Origin: an uncultured Collinsella sp.
Lineage (GTDB): Bacteria; Actinomycetota; Coriobacteriia; Coriobacteriales; Coriobacteriaceae
NCBI GenBank assembly: GCA_900542315.1
Contig: UQMV01000003.1
Coordinates: 1-64,000, forward strand
DNA length: 64,000 nucleotides
Reading direction: 5' to 3'
The notes under the pieces are model-generated. The model saw only the letters and a list, made by a program, of their open reading frames with translations, had not been told where the DNA came from and ran no database searches. Below are positions 47,284-57,946 of the stretch, in pieces. A program made the position numbers and the translations under genes. Every line of letters begins with the position of its first letter. Position 1 is the first letter of the stretch.

Positions 47284-49869
47284 TTGCCCGAGAAGGGTAA
47301 TGGGGCCGAGGACACCGCTGGGCGCGACGGGCTCGGTGAGGGCGAAGATGTCGGGAATCGCATGGTCGAGCGTGTTGATGACATCGATGGTGAGCTCGTG
47401 CGTGCCGGCGGCAAGCGCGCCTGTCGCAAAGCGATAGGGCGGGCAGATGCGCGTGCCGAGCGTTTGTCCGTCGAGCGTGAGTGTTGCGACTTCATAGACA
47501 TCCCCCAGGTCAATGGCGGTGTGGGCGAGGTCGTCGGTCAGCTCGAACGACGTGCGATAGTGGAACGTGCCGTAGATGCCGGCGAACTGCTCGGCCGTGA
47601 GGTCGCACAGCTGCTCGAGCTTTTGCGGCTCGCCAAAGGTTCCATCGCTGCCGGCAGGGGAGAGGGCAACGGTCCACGGTCCGTCGATGCTAAGGCAAAC
47701 CGCATCATCCGCATTCGTGTTCGCCCCGTCATCGAGTCCGACCTCGTCGCCCGTTCCCAGAACAACAACGCAGCTCTCGAAGGGCGCCAGCTCCAACACG
47801 CCATCAAACGCAACGGGTTCGGTGCCGTTCAGCAGGTCGAGGCGCGTGCCGCAAAGGCGCTCGCCTCGAGCAAGTGCAACCGTACAGCAAATACTTTCAC
47901 GCGGATGCTCGTTGACCAGCATCACATAGGTCTCGCCCGCACGCTTGTAGCGAAGTGCGCGCAGCCAGGGCTGTGGCCTATCGGTCACAACGGTCTGCAG
48001 CCCCGCGTCTGCCAGCGCGTCCGCCACATCGGCAAGTGGCGTTGCCGTAAGCCCGTCCAGATCGGCTGCGCCATCCGCGTCATAAAGAGCACTGGGCACT
48101 TCGTCAGCAGCGAGCACCGTGACGCCCACGGCCATCATGCGCCTCACCGCCTCCGCTGTTGCCGCGCCAATAAACGAGGCGCCGGACATGACAAACGCCT
48201 GGTAGCGGAAGCCGTTAACAGCCAGCATTCCATCGGCAATCGAAACCTCGTAGCGGTCCTCATCCTCAAAAGCCTCGGCAGGCACAAAGTCAAAATCGAT
48301 CTGCGCGCGCGTGAGCTCGGCCGCTACGCGCTCGACGGGCATGGCGTTGCCGGCCCATTCGGCGTCGGCATGGTACAGAACGGCGACGGGGCAGGCGGCA
48401 GTGCCTCCTGAAAGCAATGCGGCCGTGCGATTCATATAGCGCATGAGCTGGCCAAAGTGCGGCCACTGCGGGTTGTTGCCGTGCGCGTAAAAATGCGGCG
48501 GGCAGTCCCAGTCGGGGAAGGGCGCCATGCTAAACGCGTGCGGCGTAAACCAGTTAATACCGCGGACGAGCATGTGATCGGCGATCCACTTCATCTCGCG
48601 CAAACCCTCGTGCCAGCCAAAGGCGCCAAAGACCTCGGCCATGCAGCGCCCCTGCTTTTTGGGGTCGAGGCGCGCGGCCGAAGAGCCCAGCTTGGCAAGC
48701 GCGTACGTAAAGAACTCCATGTTCCATGCGCCGTGGAAGTAGCTGTAGCGCCCGCGGTCAATTCCGGGGGCAAGCTGGTTGATGACCACGTCGACACCGG
48801 CCATGTCCTGTCCTGCGACCGCGCGGAAGTAGTGCCCAGCGCCCTGACCCAGGCGCGTGTGACAACTCTTGTCCTCGATCACGTGGCCAATGTGCATGAC
48901 GCCGTGCGCGCGGCACCAACCGCCAATCTGCTCGTCAAAGCAGCTGCGGTAGAGCTGCGTAGCAAGGTCCATATAGGCGTGGCGAACCTGGGCGCCGTTT
49001 GCCTCGCGCGTCCAAAGGCCGTGCAACTTAGCAAGCCAATTCTCGCCAAGCGCATCGCGCAGGCGGTGGGCAAGCTCGTTCGACCACGGCAGCGCTAGGT
49101 CGCCTCGCCCGATAAAACTGCTGGTAGAAGCATCGTCGAGCGTGGTGCCCTTCTCGTTCATAAAGCCGGGCTCATCGGTGAAAAAGCCCAAGATCGTTTT
49201 GCCAAACTCGTCGCTCAGATGCTCAAACGTGGGCTCGTAGACGGCGTCGATGAGCGCGTGGCACGAGGCGGCGTCGACCATGTTGATGTACTCATCGAGA
49301 AAGCCGGTCTTTTGGCTGGTGGCGTACAGCACGATCGTAGTGACGCCGGTGGGGGCGTCAAAACGCAAGCGGGCGGGCGTTCCATCGTCTCCTTGCTCAA
49401 CAGCGAGCGCAAGGTCGAGCGGCGCACCAGCGGCATCAAAAGCTGCCACGCCCACAAAGCGCTCGGTGGGGTCCATGAGATTACCGAGCTTGATAGTCGT
49501 GGACGGTTGGGGACCAACAACCGTAATCGTGCGATGCTTGAGCACGGTTTTCTTGAGCGCGGGGTCGACGCCATCGCCCGCAAGCGCGCCGTTGGCATAG
49601 CCTGTGGGGAAGTGGGCGTCGTCGAGCAGCCAGATCTTTAACCCCAGGCGCTTGCACTCGCCGATGATAAAGCGCAGGTCAGACCACCAGCCGTCGCGAC
49701 AGAAATCGGGATGCGTGCGCGATTCCAGGCAAACCTCGTGGATGTCCGCCCCGGCGATCTGCTCCAGATACTCGGTAATCGTCTCGCGCGCCTCGCCCTT
49801 GAGCCACAAGAACGGAAGCACGTGGTTGTCGTAGGTGCCGCCAAGCACCTGCTCAAAATACGCCGCCAT
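47269..49869 (-). CDS. GH106-like (alpha-L-rhamnosidase-related) glycoside hydrolase
   Basis: This 866-residue protein resembles the GH106-type family: FFTDEPGFMNEKGTTLDD, CRAHGVMHIGHVIEDKS, GCDVVINQL-like GVDVVINQLAPG, FGWHEGLREMKWIADHMLVR, GINWFTPHAFSMAPFPD, and a C-terminal jelly-roll (YRTSFELTDDLAHTAIDLGD). It lacks a signal peptide, so acts on imported oligosaccharides or glycosides. GGAGGAGC precedes the ATG. Upstream is a divergent AraC regulator, downstream an RpiR regulator. The substrate, possibly a rhamnoside, is not proven. Confidence 0.75.
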   Translation of the reverse strand: MAAYFEQVLGGTYDNHVLPFLWLKGEARETITEYLEQIAGADIHEVCLESRTHPDFCRDGWWSDLRFIIGECKRLGLKIWLLDDAHFPTGYANGALAGDGVDPALKKTVLKHRTITVVGPQPSTTIKLGNLMDPTERFVGVAAFDAAGAPLDLALAVEQGDDGTPARLRFDAPTGVTTIVLYATSQKTGFLDEYINMVDAASCHALIDAVYEPTFEHLSDEFGKTILGFFTDEPGFMNEKGTTLDDASTSSFIGRGDLALPWSNELAHRLRDALGENWLAKLHGLWTREANGAQVRHAYMDLATQLYRSCFDEQIGGWCRAHGVMHIGHVIEDKSCHTRLGQGAGHYFRAVAGQDMAGVDVVINQLAPGIDRGRYSYFHGAWNMEFFTYALAKLGSSAARLDPKKQGRCMAEVFGAFGWHEGLREMKWIADHMLVRGINWFTPHAFSMAPFPDWDCPPHFYAHGNNPQWPHFGQLMRYMNRTAALLSGGTAACPVAVLYHADAEWAGNAMPVERVAAELTRAQIDFDFVPAEAFEDEDRYEVSIADGMLAVNGFRYQAFVMSGASFIGAATAEAVRRMMAVGVTVLAADEVPSALYDADGAADLDGLTATPLADVADALADAGLQTVVTDRPQPWLRALRYKRAGETYVMLVNEHPRESICCTVALARGERLCGTRLDLLNGTEPVAFDGVLELAPFESCVVVLGTGDEVGLDDGANTNADDAVCLSIDGPWTVALSPAGSDGTFGEPQKLEQLCDLTAEQFAGIYGTFHYRTSFELTDDLAHTAIDLGDVYEVATLTLDGQTLGTRICPPYRFATGALAAGTHELTIDVINTLDHAIPDIFALTEPVAPSGVLGPITLLGQNLPK

Positions 49870-49985
49870 ATACGCTCCTCCAAAACCAGCCTTTCAAATC
49901 CATTGAAGTCAGAGTACGCCGAGCGCGCCGCCCTGCTAATATCAAAACCACGGCAGAATATGACCGAATCAACGATGGGAGCACT

Positions 49986-52614
<2,629 letters not shown>

Positions 52615-52640
52615 TTGAGTTCCGGCGATTGAGTTCCGGC

Positions 52641-52742
52641 GTTCTGACGAACGCCGGACCGGCGGCCGATTTCGTGACCACGAATGTCGACGACGACGGC
52701 ATCTGGAACGCCTTCGTGCACCTAGGGCTCATCGAGGGTTAA
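52641..52742 (+). pseudogene. Remnant of a Cof-type HAD-IIB phosphatase
   Basis: Reading from 52641, the frame gives a C-terminal HAD fragment (AADFVTTNVDDDGIWNAFVH then LGLIEG and TAA), typical of the last ~30 residues of Cof-family sugar phosphatases. No start codon or the catalytic DxD motif is present; upstream lies the GH1 stop and a tandem TTGAGTTCCGGCG duplication. The rest of the gene seems deleted. Confidence 0.65.
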
Positions 52743-52826
52743 TCAACAAAACGGGCGCCGATGGACAAAGACGTCGGCAGAGTTTTCGATTCGACTCCCC
52801 ACCTTAGTTTTTGGTCCAATTGGCAC

Positions 52827-52832
52827 TATAAT
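52827..52832 (+). promoter_or_regulatory. -10 box of the EIIA gene
   Basis: TATAAT lies 50 bases before the EIIA start in an AT-rich stretch. A clear -35 is not seen (TTAGTT at the 17-base position is weak). Confidence 0.5.
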
Positions 52833-52881
52833 CACCATAGGCATGCGCACTACGTTGCGCTTAATCAAGAGGAGAAAACGT

Positions 52882-53418
52882 ATGGGTCTGTTTGACATGT
52901 TCAAGAAGAAGGCTGAGCCCGCGGCTGCCGCTGCTCCTGCCTCCATCTCTGCTTCTGCCGGCGCCGACGTGCTGTGCTCGCCCGTCAAGGGCAAGGTCAT
53001 CAAGATGGCCGACGTGCCCGATCCCGTCTTTGGTGGCGAGGTTCTGGGCAAGGGCTGCGCCGTGTGGCCCGAGGACGATTTGGTCTATGCCCCCTGCGAC
53101 GGCAAGGTGACCGTCACCATGGGTCACGCTGTGGGCTTGCAGTCCGATAGCGGCATCGAGGTTTTGGTGCACGTTGGCGTCGATACCGTCAACATGAACG
53201 GCGACGGCTTCGAGGGCTTCGTCAAGGCTGACGATGTCGTGAAGGCCGGCCAGCCCATGCTCAAGATCGACCGCGCCAAGATCGCCGCTGCCGGTTACAA
53301 GGACTGCGTCGTCGTGGCTGTGTCCAACACCGCCGAGTTTGCCGACGTCGAGCTTGCCGTCGAGGCCGACTCCGCCGTCGCTGCCGGCGATGCTATCGTC
53401 AAGGTTGTCCGCAAGTAA
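52882..53418 (+). CDS. crr: Stand-alone PTS glucose-type EIIA
   Basis: This 178-residue protein has a short basic N-terminus, an Ala-rich linker and the EIIA-Glc fold: CSPVKGKVIKMADVPDPVFG, the first His in MGHAVGLQ and the phospho-acceptor His in VLVHVGVDTV. It passes phosphate from HPr to EIIB domains. Both EIIBC permeases in the window lack EIIA, so this protein is the obvious donor, though it may also serve others. AAGAGGAG supports ATG 52882. It has its own promoter and terminator. Confidence 0.94.
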   Translation: MGLFDMFKKKAEPAAAAAPASISASAGADVLCSPVKGKVIKMADVPDPVFGGEVLGKGCAVWPEDDLVYAPCDGKVTVTMGHAVGLQSDSGIEVLVHVGVDTVNMNGDGFEGFVKADDVVKAGQPMLKIDRAKIAAAGYKDCVVVAVSNTAEFADVELAVEADSAVAAGDAIVKVVRK

Positions 53419-53440
53419 ATCGCGGCATCGCATAATGTCT

Positions 53441-53474
53441 AAGGGTGGTCGGATTATCCGGCCACCCTTTTTTA
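53441..53474 (+). terminator. Terminator of the EIIA gene
   Basis: AAGGGTGGTCGGAT pairs with ATCCGGCCACCCTT, followed by TTTTT. Confidence 0.92.
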
Positions 53475-53653
53475 TTGCACGGTACGGATGCGTTTTATTG
53501 CATGCTGAGCGGACTCGCAGACCGTTCGGACGTTAAAACGAACCGACCGCGCCTTCGTGCTGCCGAGGGTGTTCATAAGTGGATAGTATGTGCTTACTAT
53601 CACAACGTGTGCCGTGTCTGGGAAGCACGGTGCCGCTCATTGGGAGGAACAAC

Positions 53654-54208
53654 ATGAAAAAGAAGCTGCTTGCGCCCCTCATGGCCGTTTTGGTTGCATG
53701 CGTGGTCGTGCTTTCCGGCTGCGGAGGCCCTTCGATCGAAGAACTCATCACCGAGGACCTTACGACTCAGTTCGATGAGGTCAAAAACGGTGGCGACGAT
53801 TTCCTCTCTGGTCTGGAAGAGGCTTCGGGCGACGAGTTCGAGCAGCTGGGCATCGATCCCAAGGAGTATGCCAAGACCTATCTCGAGGGCTTTGATTACG
53901 AGATCGGCGACGTGACGGTCGACGAGGACAAGGGCGTTGCAACCGCCGAGGTCTCCATCACCTGCAAGTCCATGAACAAGATCGTCGAGGACTTCTCCAC
54001 CCAGTATCAGGAGAAGGTCGCTGCACTTGACACGGTTCCTTCCGATGACGAGCTGTACAAGATGGCCGGCCAGGTGATGGTCGATGTGACCAAGGCCACC
54101 GAGCCCAGGAAGACCACGGTTATCTTCAAGTACACCTGCAACGACGACGGCGAGTGGTCTGCTGACGACTCCGTCAACTCCGAGATGATGGATGCGATGC
54201 TGAGCTAG
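53654..54208 (+). CDS. Secreted lipoprotein (DUF5105-like)
   Basis: This 184-residue protein has a lipoprotein signal peptide ending VVVLSGC, and a mature acidic domain alternating helices and strands (SIEELITEDLTTQFDEVKNG, DVTVDEDKGVATAEVSITCK). This fold is widespread in Gram-positive lipoproteins of unknown function. GGGAGGAAC precedes the ATG. Monocistronic; followed by a hairpin and a strong terminator. Confidence 0.8.
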   Translation: MKKKLLAPLMAVLVACVVVLSGCGGPSIEELITEDLTTQFDEVKNGGDDFLSGLEEASGDEFEQLGIDPKEYAKTYLEGFDYEIGDVTVDEDKGVATAEVSITCKSMNKIVEDFSTQYQEKVAALDTVPSDDELYKMAGQVMVDVTKATEPRKTTVIFKYTCNDDGEWSADDSVNSEMMDAMLS

Positions 54209-54212
54209 GGGA

Positions 54213-54239
54213 GTTACGCGGTTCTACGAACCGCGTAAC
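54213..54239 (+). repeat. GTTACGCGGTTC hairpin, second copy
   Basis: GTTACGCGGTTC and GAACCGCGTAAC flank TAC. The outer ten bases equal those of the pyrE hairpin; the innermost pair is changed compensatorily (T-A to C-G). Confidence 0.7.
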
Positions 54240-54281
54240 CAGTTGACGCTGCGCGCCGCCCAAGCCGACAATTTGTCATTC

Positions 54282-54325
54282 AAAAGGCGAGGCATGACCA
54301 GAAGGTCTATGCCTCGCCTTTTTCA
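54282..54325 (+). terminator. Terminator after the lipoprotein gene
   Basis: AAAAGGCGAGGCAT pairs with ATGCCTCGCCTTTT, followed by further T residues. It lies inside the composite repeat, between the hairpin and the 31-bp block. Confidence 0.9.
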
Positions 54326-54342
54326 TGCCAACTTGTTCGGCT

Positions 54343-54373
54343 TGGACGTCGCTCGCTGTCCGTCCTCTACCTG
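54343..54373. repeat. 31-bp exact repeat, copy 2
   Basis: Identical to 46153-46183. Here a terminator separates it from its GTTACGCGGTTC hairpin. Confidence 0.8.
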
Positions 54374-54391
54374 TGGTGTCGCCATTGTTGA

Positions 54392-54430
54392 GGGGTAGCT
54401 AATTTGGGACGGGGCTCTTTTAGCTACCCC
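54392..54430. repeat. GGGACGGGGCTCTTT element with TAGCTACCCC arms
   Basis: GGGGTAGCTAA (54392-54402) and TTAGCTACCCC (54420-54430) are perfect arms around TTTGGGACGGGGCTCTT, the same core as at 16.57-16.64 kb. Confidence 0.8.
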
Positions 54431-54439
54431 GTGCCCATC

Positions 54440-54510
54440 TAAGTTGCGGTGAAATAGGGACTGTTTGGGGGCAGTAGGCCGGTAATCAGTCCCTATTTCA
54501 CCGCAACTTA
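54440..54510. repeat. Repeat family C copy 3
   Basis: Perfect 24-bp arms (54440-54463 and 54487-54510): outer TAAGTTGCGGTGAAATA as in the other copies, inner GGGACTG/CAGTCCC unique. The gap 54209-54525 contains nothing but such elements and a terminator. Confidence 0.9.
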
Positions 54511-54525
54511 TTGGTGGGCGGCTCG

Positions 54526-55194
54526 CTACTCGCCCAAGATCAGCGCAGCGAGTTCGTCCTGGGTGTCCACTACGTAGTCGGCGCCGGCGGCTTCGAGCTC
54601 TGCTCGACCGCGGAAGCCCCAGGTGACGCCGGCGCTCTTAAGGCCGGCGTTGTGGCCGGTCAGAACATCGACATTCGAATCGCCTACGTAGAGCGTGGTT
54701 GCCGGATCGGCGCCGAGCTCTTCCATCACATGCAGTGTGACGGGCGCCTCGGGCTTGGGCGGAAACGCGTCGACGCGGCCCTGCACCAGCGCAAAGCGGT
54801 CGGGGCCAAAGTACTTTTCGATAAGCGGGGCAGCCGAGACATGGTCCTTGTTGGTAAGCACGGCCAGCTGAACGCCCGCGGCGCGCAGACGGTCGAGCAT
54901 CTCGATCGTGCCGGCGTAGGGGGCGGTATGGTCCTCCTTGTGCTCGCCGTAATATGCCCTAAACTCGGCAAGCGTCCGCTCAAACATGCGACCGTTGCCC
55001 GCGTACTCGGCGGGCATAAAGCGCTCGACCAGCTTGAGCATGCCGTTTCCTACCTTGTAGCGGTACTCGTCCACGGCAAACGTAGGCCAGCCGTGCATCT
55101 CGCAGGTATGGTTGCCGGCGGCCGCCAGATCCTCGAGCGTGTTGAGGATGGTGCCGTCCAGATCAAAAATCACATGGGAAAACGCTGCTGCCAT
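54526..55194 (-). CDS. gph: HAD hydrolase, phosphoglycolate-phosphatase-like
   Basis: This 222-residue HAD protein has motif I FDLDGTILNT, motif II AVLTNKDH, the Lys in FPPKPEAP and motif IV YVGDSNVD, with a helical cap. It matches Gph-type phosphatases (2-phosphoglycolate and similar small phosphates). ATG 55194 follows CAGGAGC; the upstream frame extension is not HAD-like. It is 126 bases downstream of hypE on the same strand, perhaps co-transcribed. Confidence 0.85.
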   Translation of the reverse strand: MAAAFSHVIFDLDGTILNTLEDLAAAGNHTCEMHGWPTFAVDEYRYKVGNGMLKLVERFMPAEYAGNGRMFERTLAEFRAYYGEHKEDHTAPYAGTIEMLDRLRAAGVQLAVLTNKDHVSAAPLIEKYFGPDRFALVQGRVDAFPPKPEAPVTLHVMEELGADPATTLYVGDSNVDVLTGHNAGLKSAGVTWGFRGRAELEAAGADYVVDTQDELAALILGE

Positions 55195-55320
55195 GGGTGC
55201 TCCTGCCGTTTGAGTTGTAAAGCGCACCTCATGATACTGGCCTTGCGCGTCGGGCGTGCCTGGAATCTGAATATCTGTAACAACCTTGAGTTGCACTGCG
55301 GCGGCTGCGCGCCGTGTCTG

Positions 55321-56355
55321 CTAGCAAATCCTCGGCAGCTGCTCTCCCACGAGCATGTCGAGGATACGCGTCGAGCCCCAGCCGGTGCGCACGCGCACGG
55401 CGGGACGAGCGTCTTCGGCAATCGGTAGCACGCGCCCGATGATGGCGGCGTTCTCGCCGTAGCGGGCGGCACGCATGGCTGCCAGCGCCGCGTCGGCCTG
55501 CTCGGCGGGCACCACGGCGACCATCTTGCCCTCGTTTGCCACCTGCAGCACGTCGTAGCCGAGCATCTCGCAGGCGGCCTGCACGTCAGGGCGCACGGGC
55601 ACGGCATCTTCGTCAATTTCCATGGCAACGCCGCTGGCCTGCGCAAACTCGTTGAGCGTGGATGCCAGGCCGCCGCGCGTGGGGTCGCGGAAGCATCGCG
55701 TGTTAGGGGCGGCGGCCAGCACGTCGGCAATCAGGTGGTTGAGCGGCGCGGCGTCGCTCTCGATGTTGCTCGAAAACGCCAGACCCTCGCGCTGGCTCAT
55801 GATGGCGATGCCGTGGTCGCCCAGCGTGCCCGAGACCAGGATGACATCGCCGGGCTGGCAGTTTGCACCGCTGAGCGCCACGCCCGCAGGCACCTCGCCC
55901 ACGCCGGCGGTATTGATATAGACGCCGTCTGCCCCGCCGCGCTCGACCACCTTGGTGTCGCCGGTGATAATCGCCACACCTGCCTCGCGTGCCGTCTCGG
56001 CCATGGTCTGCACAATCTGGCGCAGCTTGTCCATGGGATAGCCTTCTTCGAGGATGAAGCCGCACGACAGGTAGCGCACGTTGGCGCCCGAGGTCGCGAC
56101 GTCGTTGACGGTTCCGCATACGGCGAGCCTGCCGATGTTGCCGCCGGGAAAGAACTGCGGCGTCACCACAAAGCTGTCGGTCGACATGGCGATGCGCCCG
56201 CTTGCGGGCAGCGCGGCGACGCCGGCGTCGTTGCCTTCGAGCAGCTCGGGCGACCCAAAGGCGTCCAGAAAGACCTCGTCGATAATGCGTTTCATCATCT
56301 GCCCGCCGGAGCCGTGGCCCAGCAGGACAGTGCTATCGGTGACGCTATGGGACAT
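55321..56355 (-). CDS. hypE: Hydrogenase maturation protein HypE
   Basis: This 344-residue protein belongs to the AIR-synthase/PurM family: VLLGHGSGGQMMKRII, MSTDSFVVTP, DTKVVERGGADGV, and the invariant C-terminus PRIC whose Cys receives the carbamoyl group and becomes a thiocyanate. It makes the cyanide ligand of NiFe hydrogenases with HypF. ATG 56355 is used because GGAG lies 8 bases upstream. Follows hypD in the order hypC-hypD-hypE; no hydrogenase structural gene is in the window. Confidence 0.97.
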   Translation of the reverse strand: MSHSVTDSTVLLGHGSGGQMMKRIIDEVFLDAFGSPELLEGNDAGVAALPASGRIAMSTDSFVVTPQFFPGGNIGRLAVCGTVNDVATSGANVRYLSCGFILEEGYPMDKLRQIVQTMAETAREAGVAIITGDTKVVERGGADGVYINTAGVGEVPAGVALSGANCQPGDVILVSGTLGDHGIAIMSQREGLAFSSNIESDAAPLNHLIADVLAAAPNTRCFRDPTRGGLASTLNEFAQASGVAMEIDEDAVPVRPDVQAACEMLGYDVLQVANEGKMVAVVPAEQADAALAAMRAARYGENAAIIGRVLPIAEDARPAVRVRTGWGSTRILDMLVGEQLPRIC

Positions 56356-56396
56356 ATCGAAAACTCCAATCGAGGGTGGTGCCAGCAAGCGAGTGC

Positions 56397-56429
56397 GTGG
56401 GACAAATTCATCAGAAGTGTTTGTCCCAC
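56397..56429. repeat. Intercistronic palindrome between hypD and hypE
   Basis: GTGGGACAAA (56397-56406) and TTTGTCCCAC (56420-56429) pair around 13 bases. GGGAC is again part of the palindrome, as in the repeat families elsewhere in the window. It may split the hypCD and hypE mRNAs. Confidence 0.6.
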
Positions 56430-56442
56430 GTGGGCGTTCAGG

Positions 56443-57555
56443 TTAGTTTCTGTACCTAAAGTACGCGGCGCAGCTGCCTTCGGAGCTCACCATGCACGGG
56501 CCGACGGGATGCTCGGGCGTGCACGCGTGGCCGAACAACGGGCAGTCGCTGGGTGTAATAGCCCCGCGCAGCACGTCGCCGCAGCGACATCCGCGCGGCT
56601 CGACCGTCGGTTCAATCGGCACGTCATAGCGGGCACCGGCATCAAAGCGCGCGAACTCGGGCCGGATGGAAAGGCCCGAGGCGGGAATCGGTCCCAGCCC
56701 GCGCCACGTGGTGTCGCACGGCTCAAATACCTGCTCGACCAGCTGGCGCGCCACGGGGTTGCCGTCCGCATTGACGCCGCGGCGGTAGGCGTTGTCGATC
56801 TCGGGCCGTCCCTCAATAACCATTTGGACCAGCATGCAAATGCCCTGCAAGATATCGACCGGCTCAAACCCGGTAACCACGCCCGGGGTCCTAAACTCAT
56901 CGACCAAAAAGCCAAATGGCGCCACGCCCGTGATGGTGGCGACATGGCCCGGCAGGATAAAGCCGTCGATGGTCGTCTCGGGGTCGTTGGCAATCGCGCG
57001 CAGCGCCGGTGGCGTGGTCTTGTGGGCGCAATAGACCGAGAAGTTCTGGAGCCCGCGCGCATCTGCCTCTAGGATGGCGGCGGCGATGGTGGGCGTCGTG
57101 GTCTCAAAGCCCACGCCCATAAAGATGACCGGGCGGTCGGGGTTGTGCTCGGCAATATCGAGCGCGTCGAGTGGCGAGTAGACGATGCGGATGTCGCGTC
57201 CGGCTGCCTTTTGCGCGGCAAGCGAGGTAGACGATCCGGGCACGCGCATCATGTCACCAAAGGTAGTGATGATGGCGCCGTCCATCTTGGCGAGTGCGAT
57301 TGCGTGGTCGATGTCGCGGTTCGCGGTAACGCAGACGGGGCAGCCCGGGCCGCTCAACAGCTTGAGCCCCGCCGGCATAATGGAGCGAAAACCATAGCGG
57401 CCAATGCTCACGGTATGCGTACCGCAGACTTCCATAAGGTTGATGCTGCGATCGCCGACAAGCTCATGAATGCGGTCGATGAGCTCGCGAGCGAGCCGTG
57501 GGTCGCGGAATGCCGAAAAGTCGATACCGGAGTGAACCGGTTGTGCCGCCGCCAC
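56443..57555 (-). CDS. hypD: Hydrogenase maturation protein HypD
   Basis: This 370-residue Fe-S protein has MEVCGTHTVSIGRYG, SGPGCPVCVT, VGFETTTPTIAA and a C-terminal Cys cluster (PRGCRCGDVLRG, CPLFGHAC, GSCAAYFRY) for the 4Fe-4S cluster. It assembles Fe(CN)2CO with HypC. The start is GTG, overlapping the last base of the hypC stop (TAGTG), so translation is coupled. Confidence 0.97.
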   Translation of the reverse strand: MAAAQPVHSGIDFSAFRDPRLARELIDRIHELVGDRSINLMEVCGTHTVSIGRYGFRSIMPAGLKLLSGPGCPVCVTANRDIDHAIALAKMDGAIITTFGDMMRVPGSSTSLAAQKAAGRDIRIVYSPLDALDIAEHNPDRPVIFMGVGFETTTPTIAAAILEADARGLQNFSVYCAHKTTPPALRAIANDPETTIDGFILPGHVATITGVAPFGFLVDEFRTPGVVTGFEPVDILQGICMLVQMVIEGRPEIDNAYRRGVNADGNPVARQLVEQVFEPCDTTWRGLGPIPASGLSIRPEFARFDAGARYDVPIEPTVEPRGCRCGDVLRGAITPSDCPLFGHACTPEHPVGPCMVSSEGSCAAYFRYRN

Positions 57556-57815
57556 TAGTATGCCTCGGCCGGGTTGGTGGCGAGCTGGTCCTCTTCGACC
57601 AGCTCGGTCATGGTGTTGACCAGCTCGAGCGTCTCTTGAGCTTCCTGCTCGTCGACAATCTGGATGCCAAAGCCGGCGTGTACGAGAACATAGTCGCCTA
57701 CCTGCGCCGTCGGCACAAGTCGCAGCGACGCGGGGCGCTCGATGCCCATCATGTCGACGGTCGCCTTTAGGTCGTCGTCGCGTTTGACCACTTTACCGGG
57801 AACGGCAAGGCACAT
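57555..57815 (-). CDS. hypC: Hydrogenase maturation chaperone HypC
   Basis: This 86-residue protein begins MCLAVPGKVV, with the essential Cys2, and VGDYVLVHAGFGIQIVDEQEA, both diagnostic of HypC/HybG. It carries the iron ligand complex to the hydrogenase large subunit. GGGGAAC precedes the ATG. First gene of a coupled hypCDE unit. Confidence 0.97.
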   Translation of the reverse strand: MCLAVPGKVVKRDDDLKATVDMMGIERPASLRLVPTAQVGDYVLVHAGFGIQIVDEQEAQETLELVNTMTELVEEDQLATNPAEAY

Positions 57816-57946
57816 AATGTTCCCCTTTTATACGCTTTGCGCTGGATAGGCGCCTAATAATCCATCAGTTGATGGTAGCGCTCGCGGGGGTTGCGGGCAA
57901 ACGCGTTACACCTGTGAGACGGCGGCGCATGGGCTAGCCAAACTGC

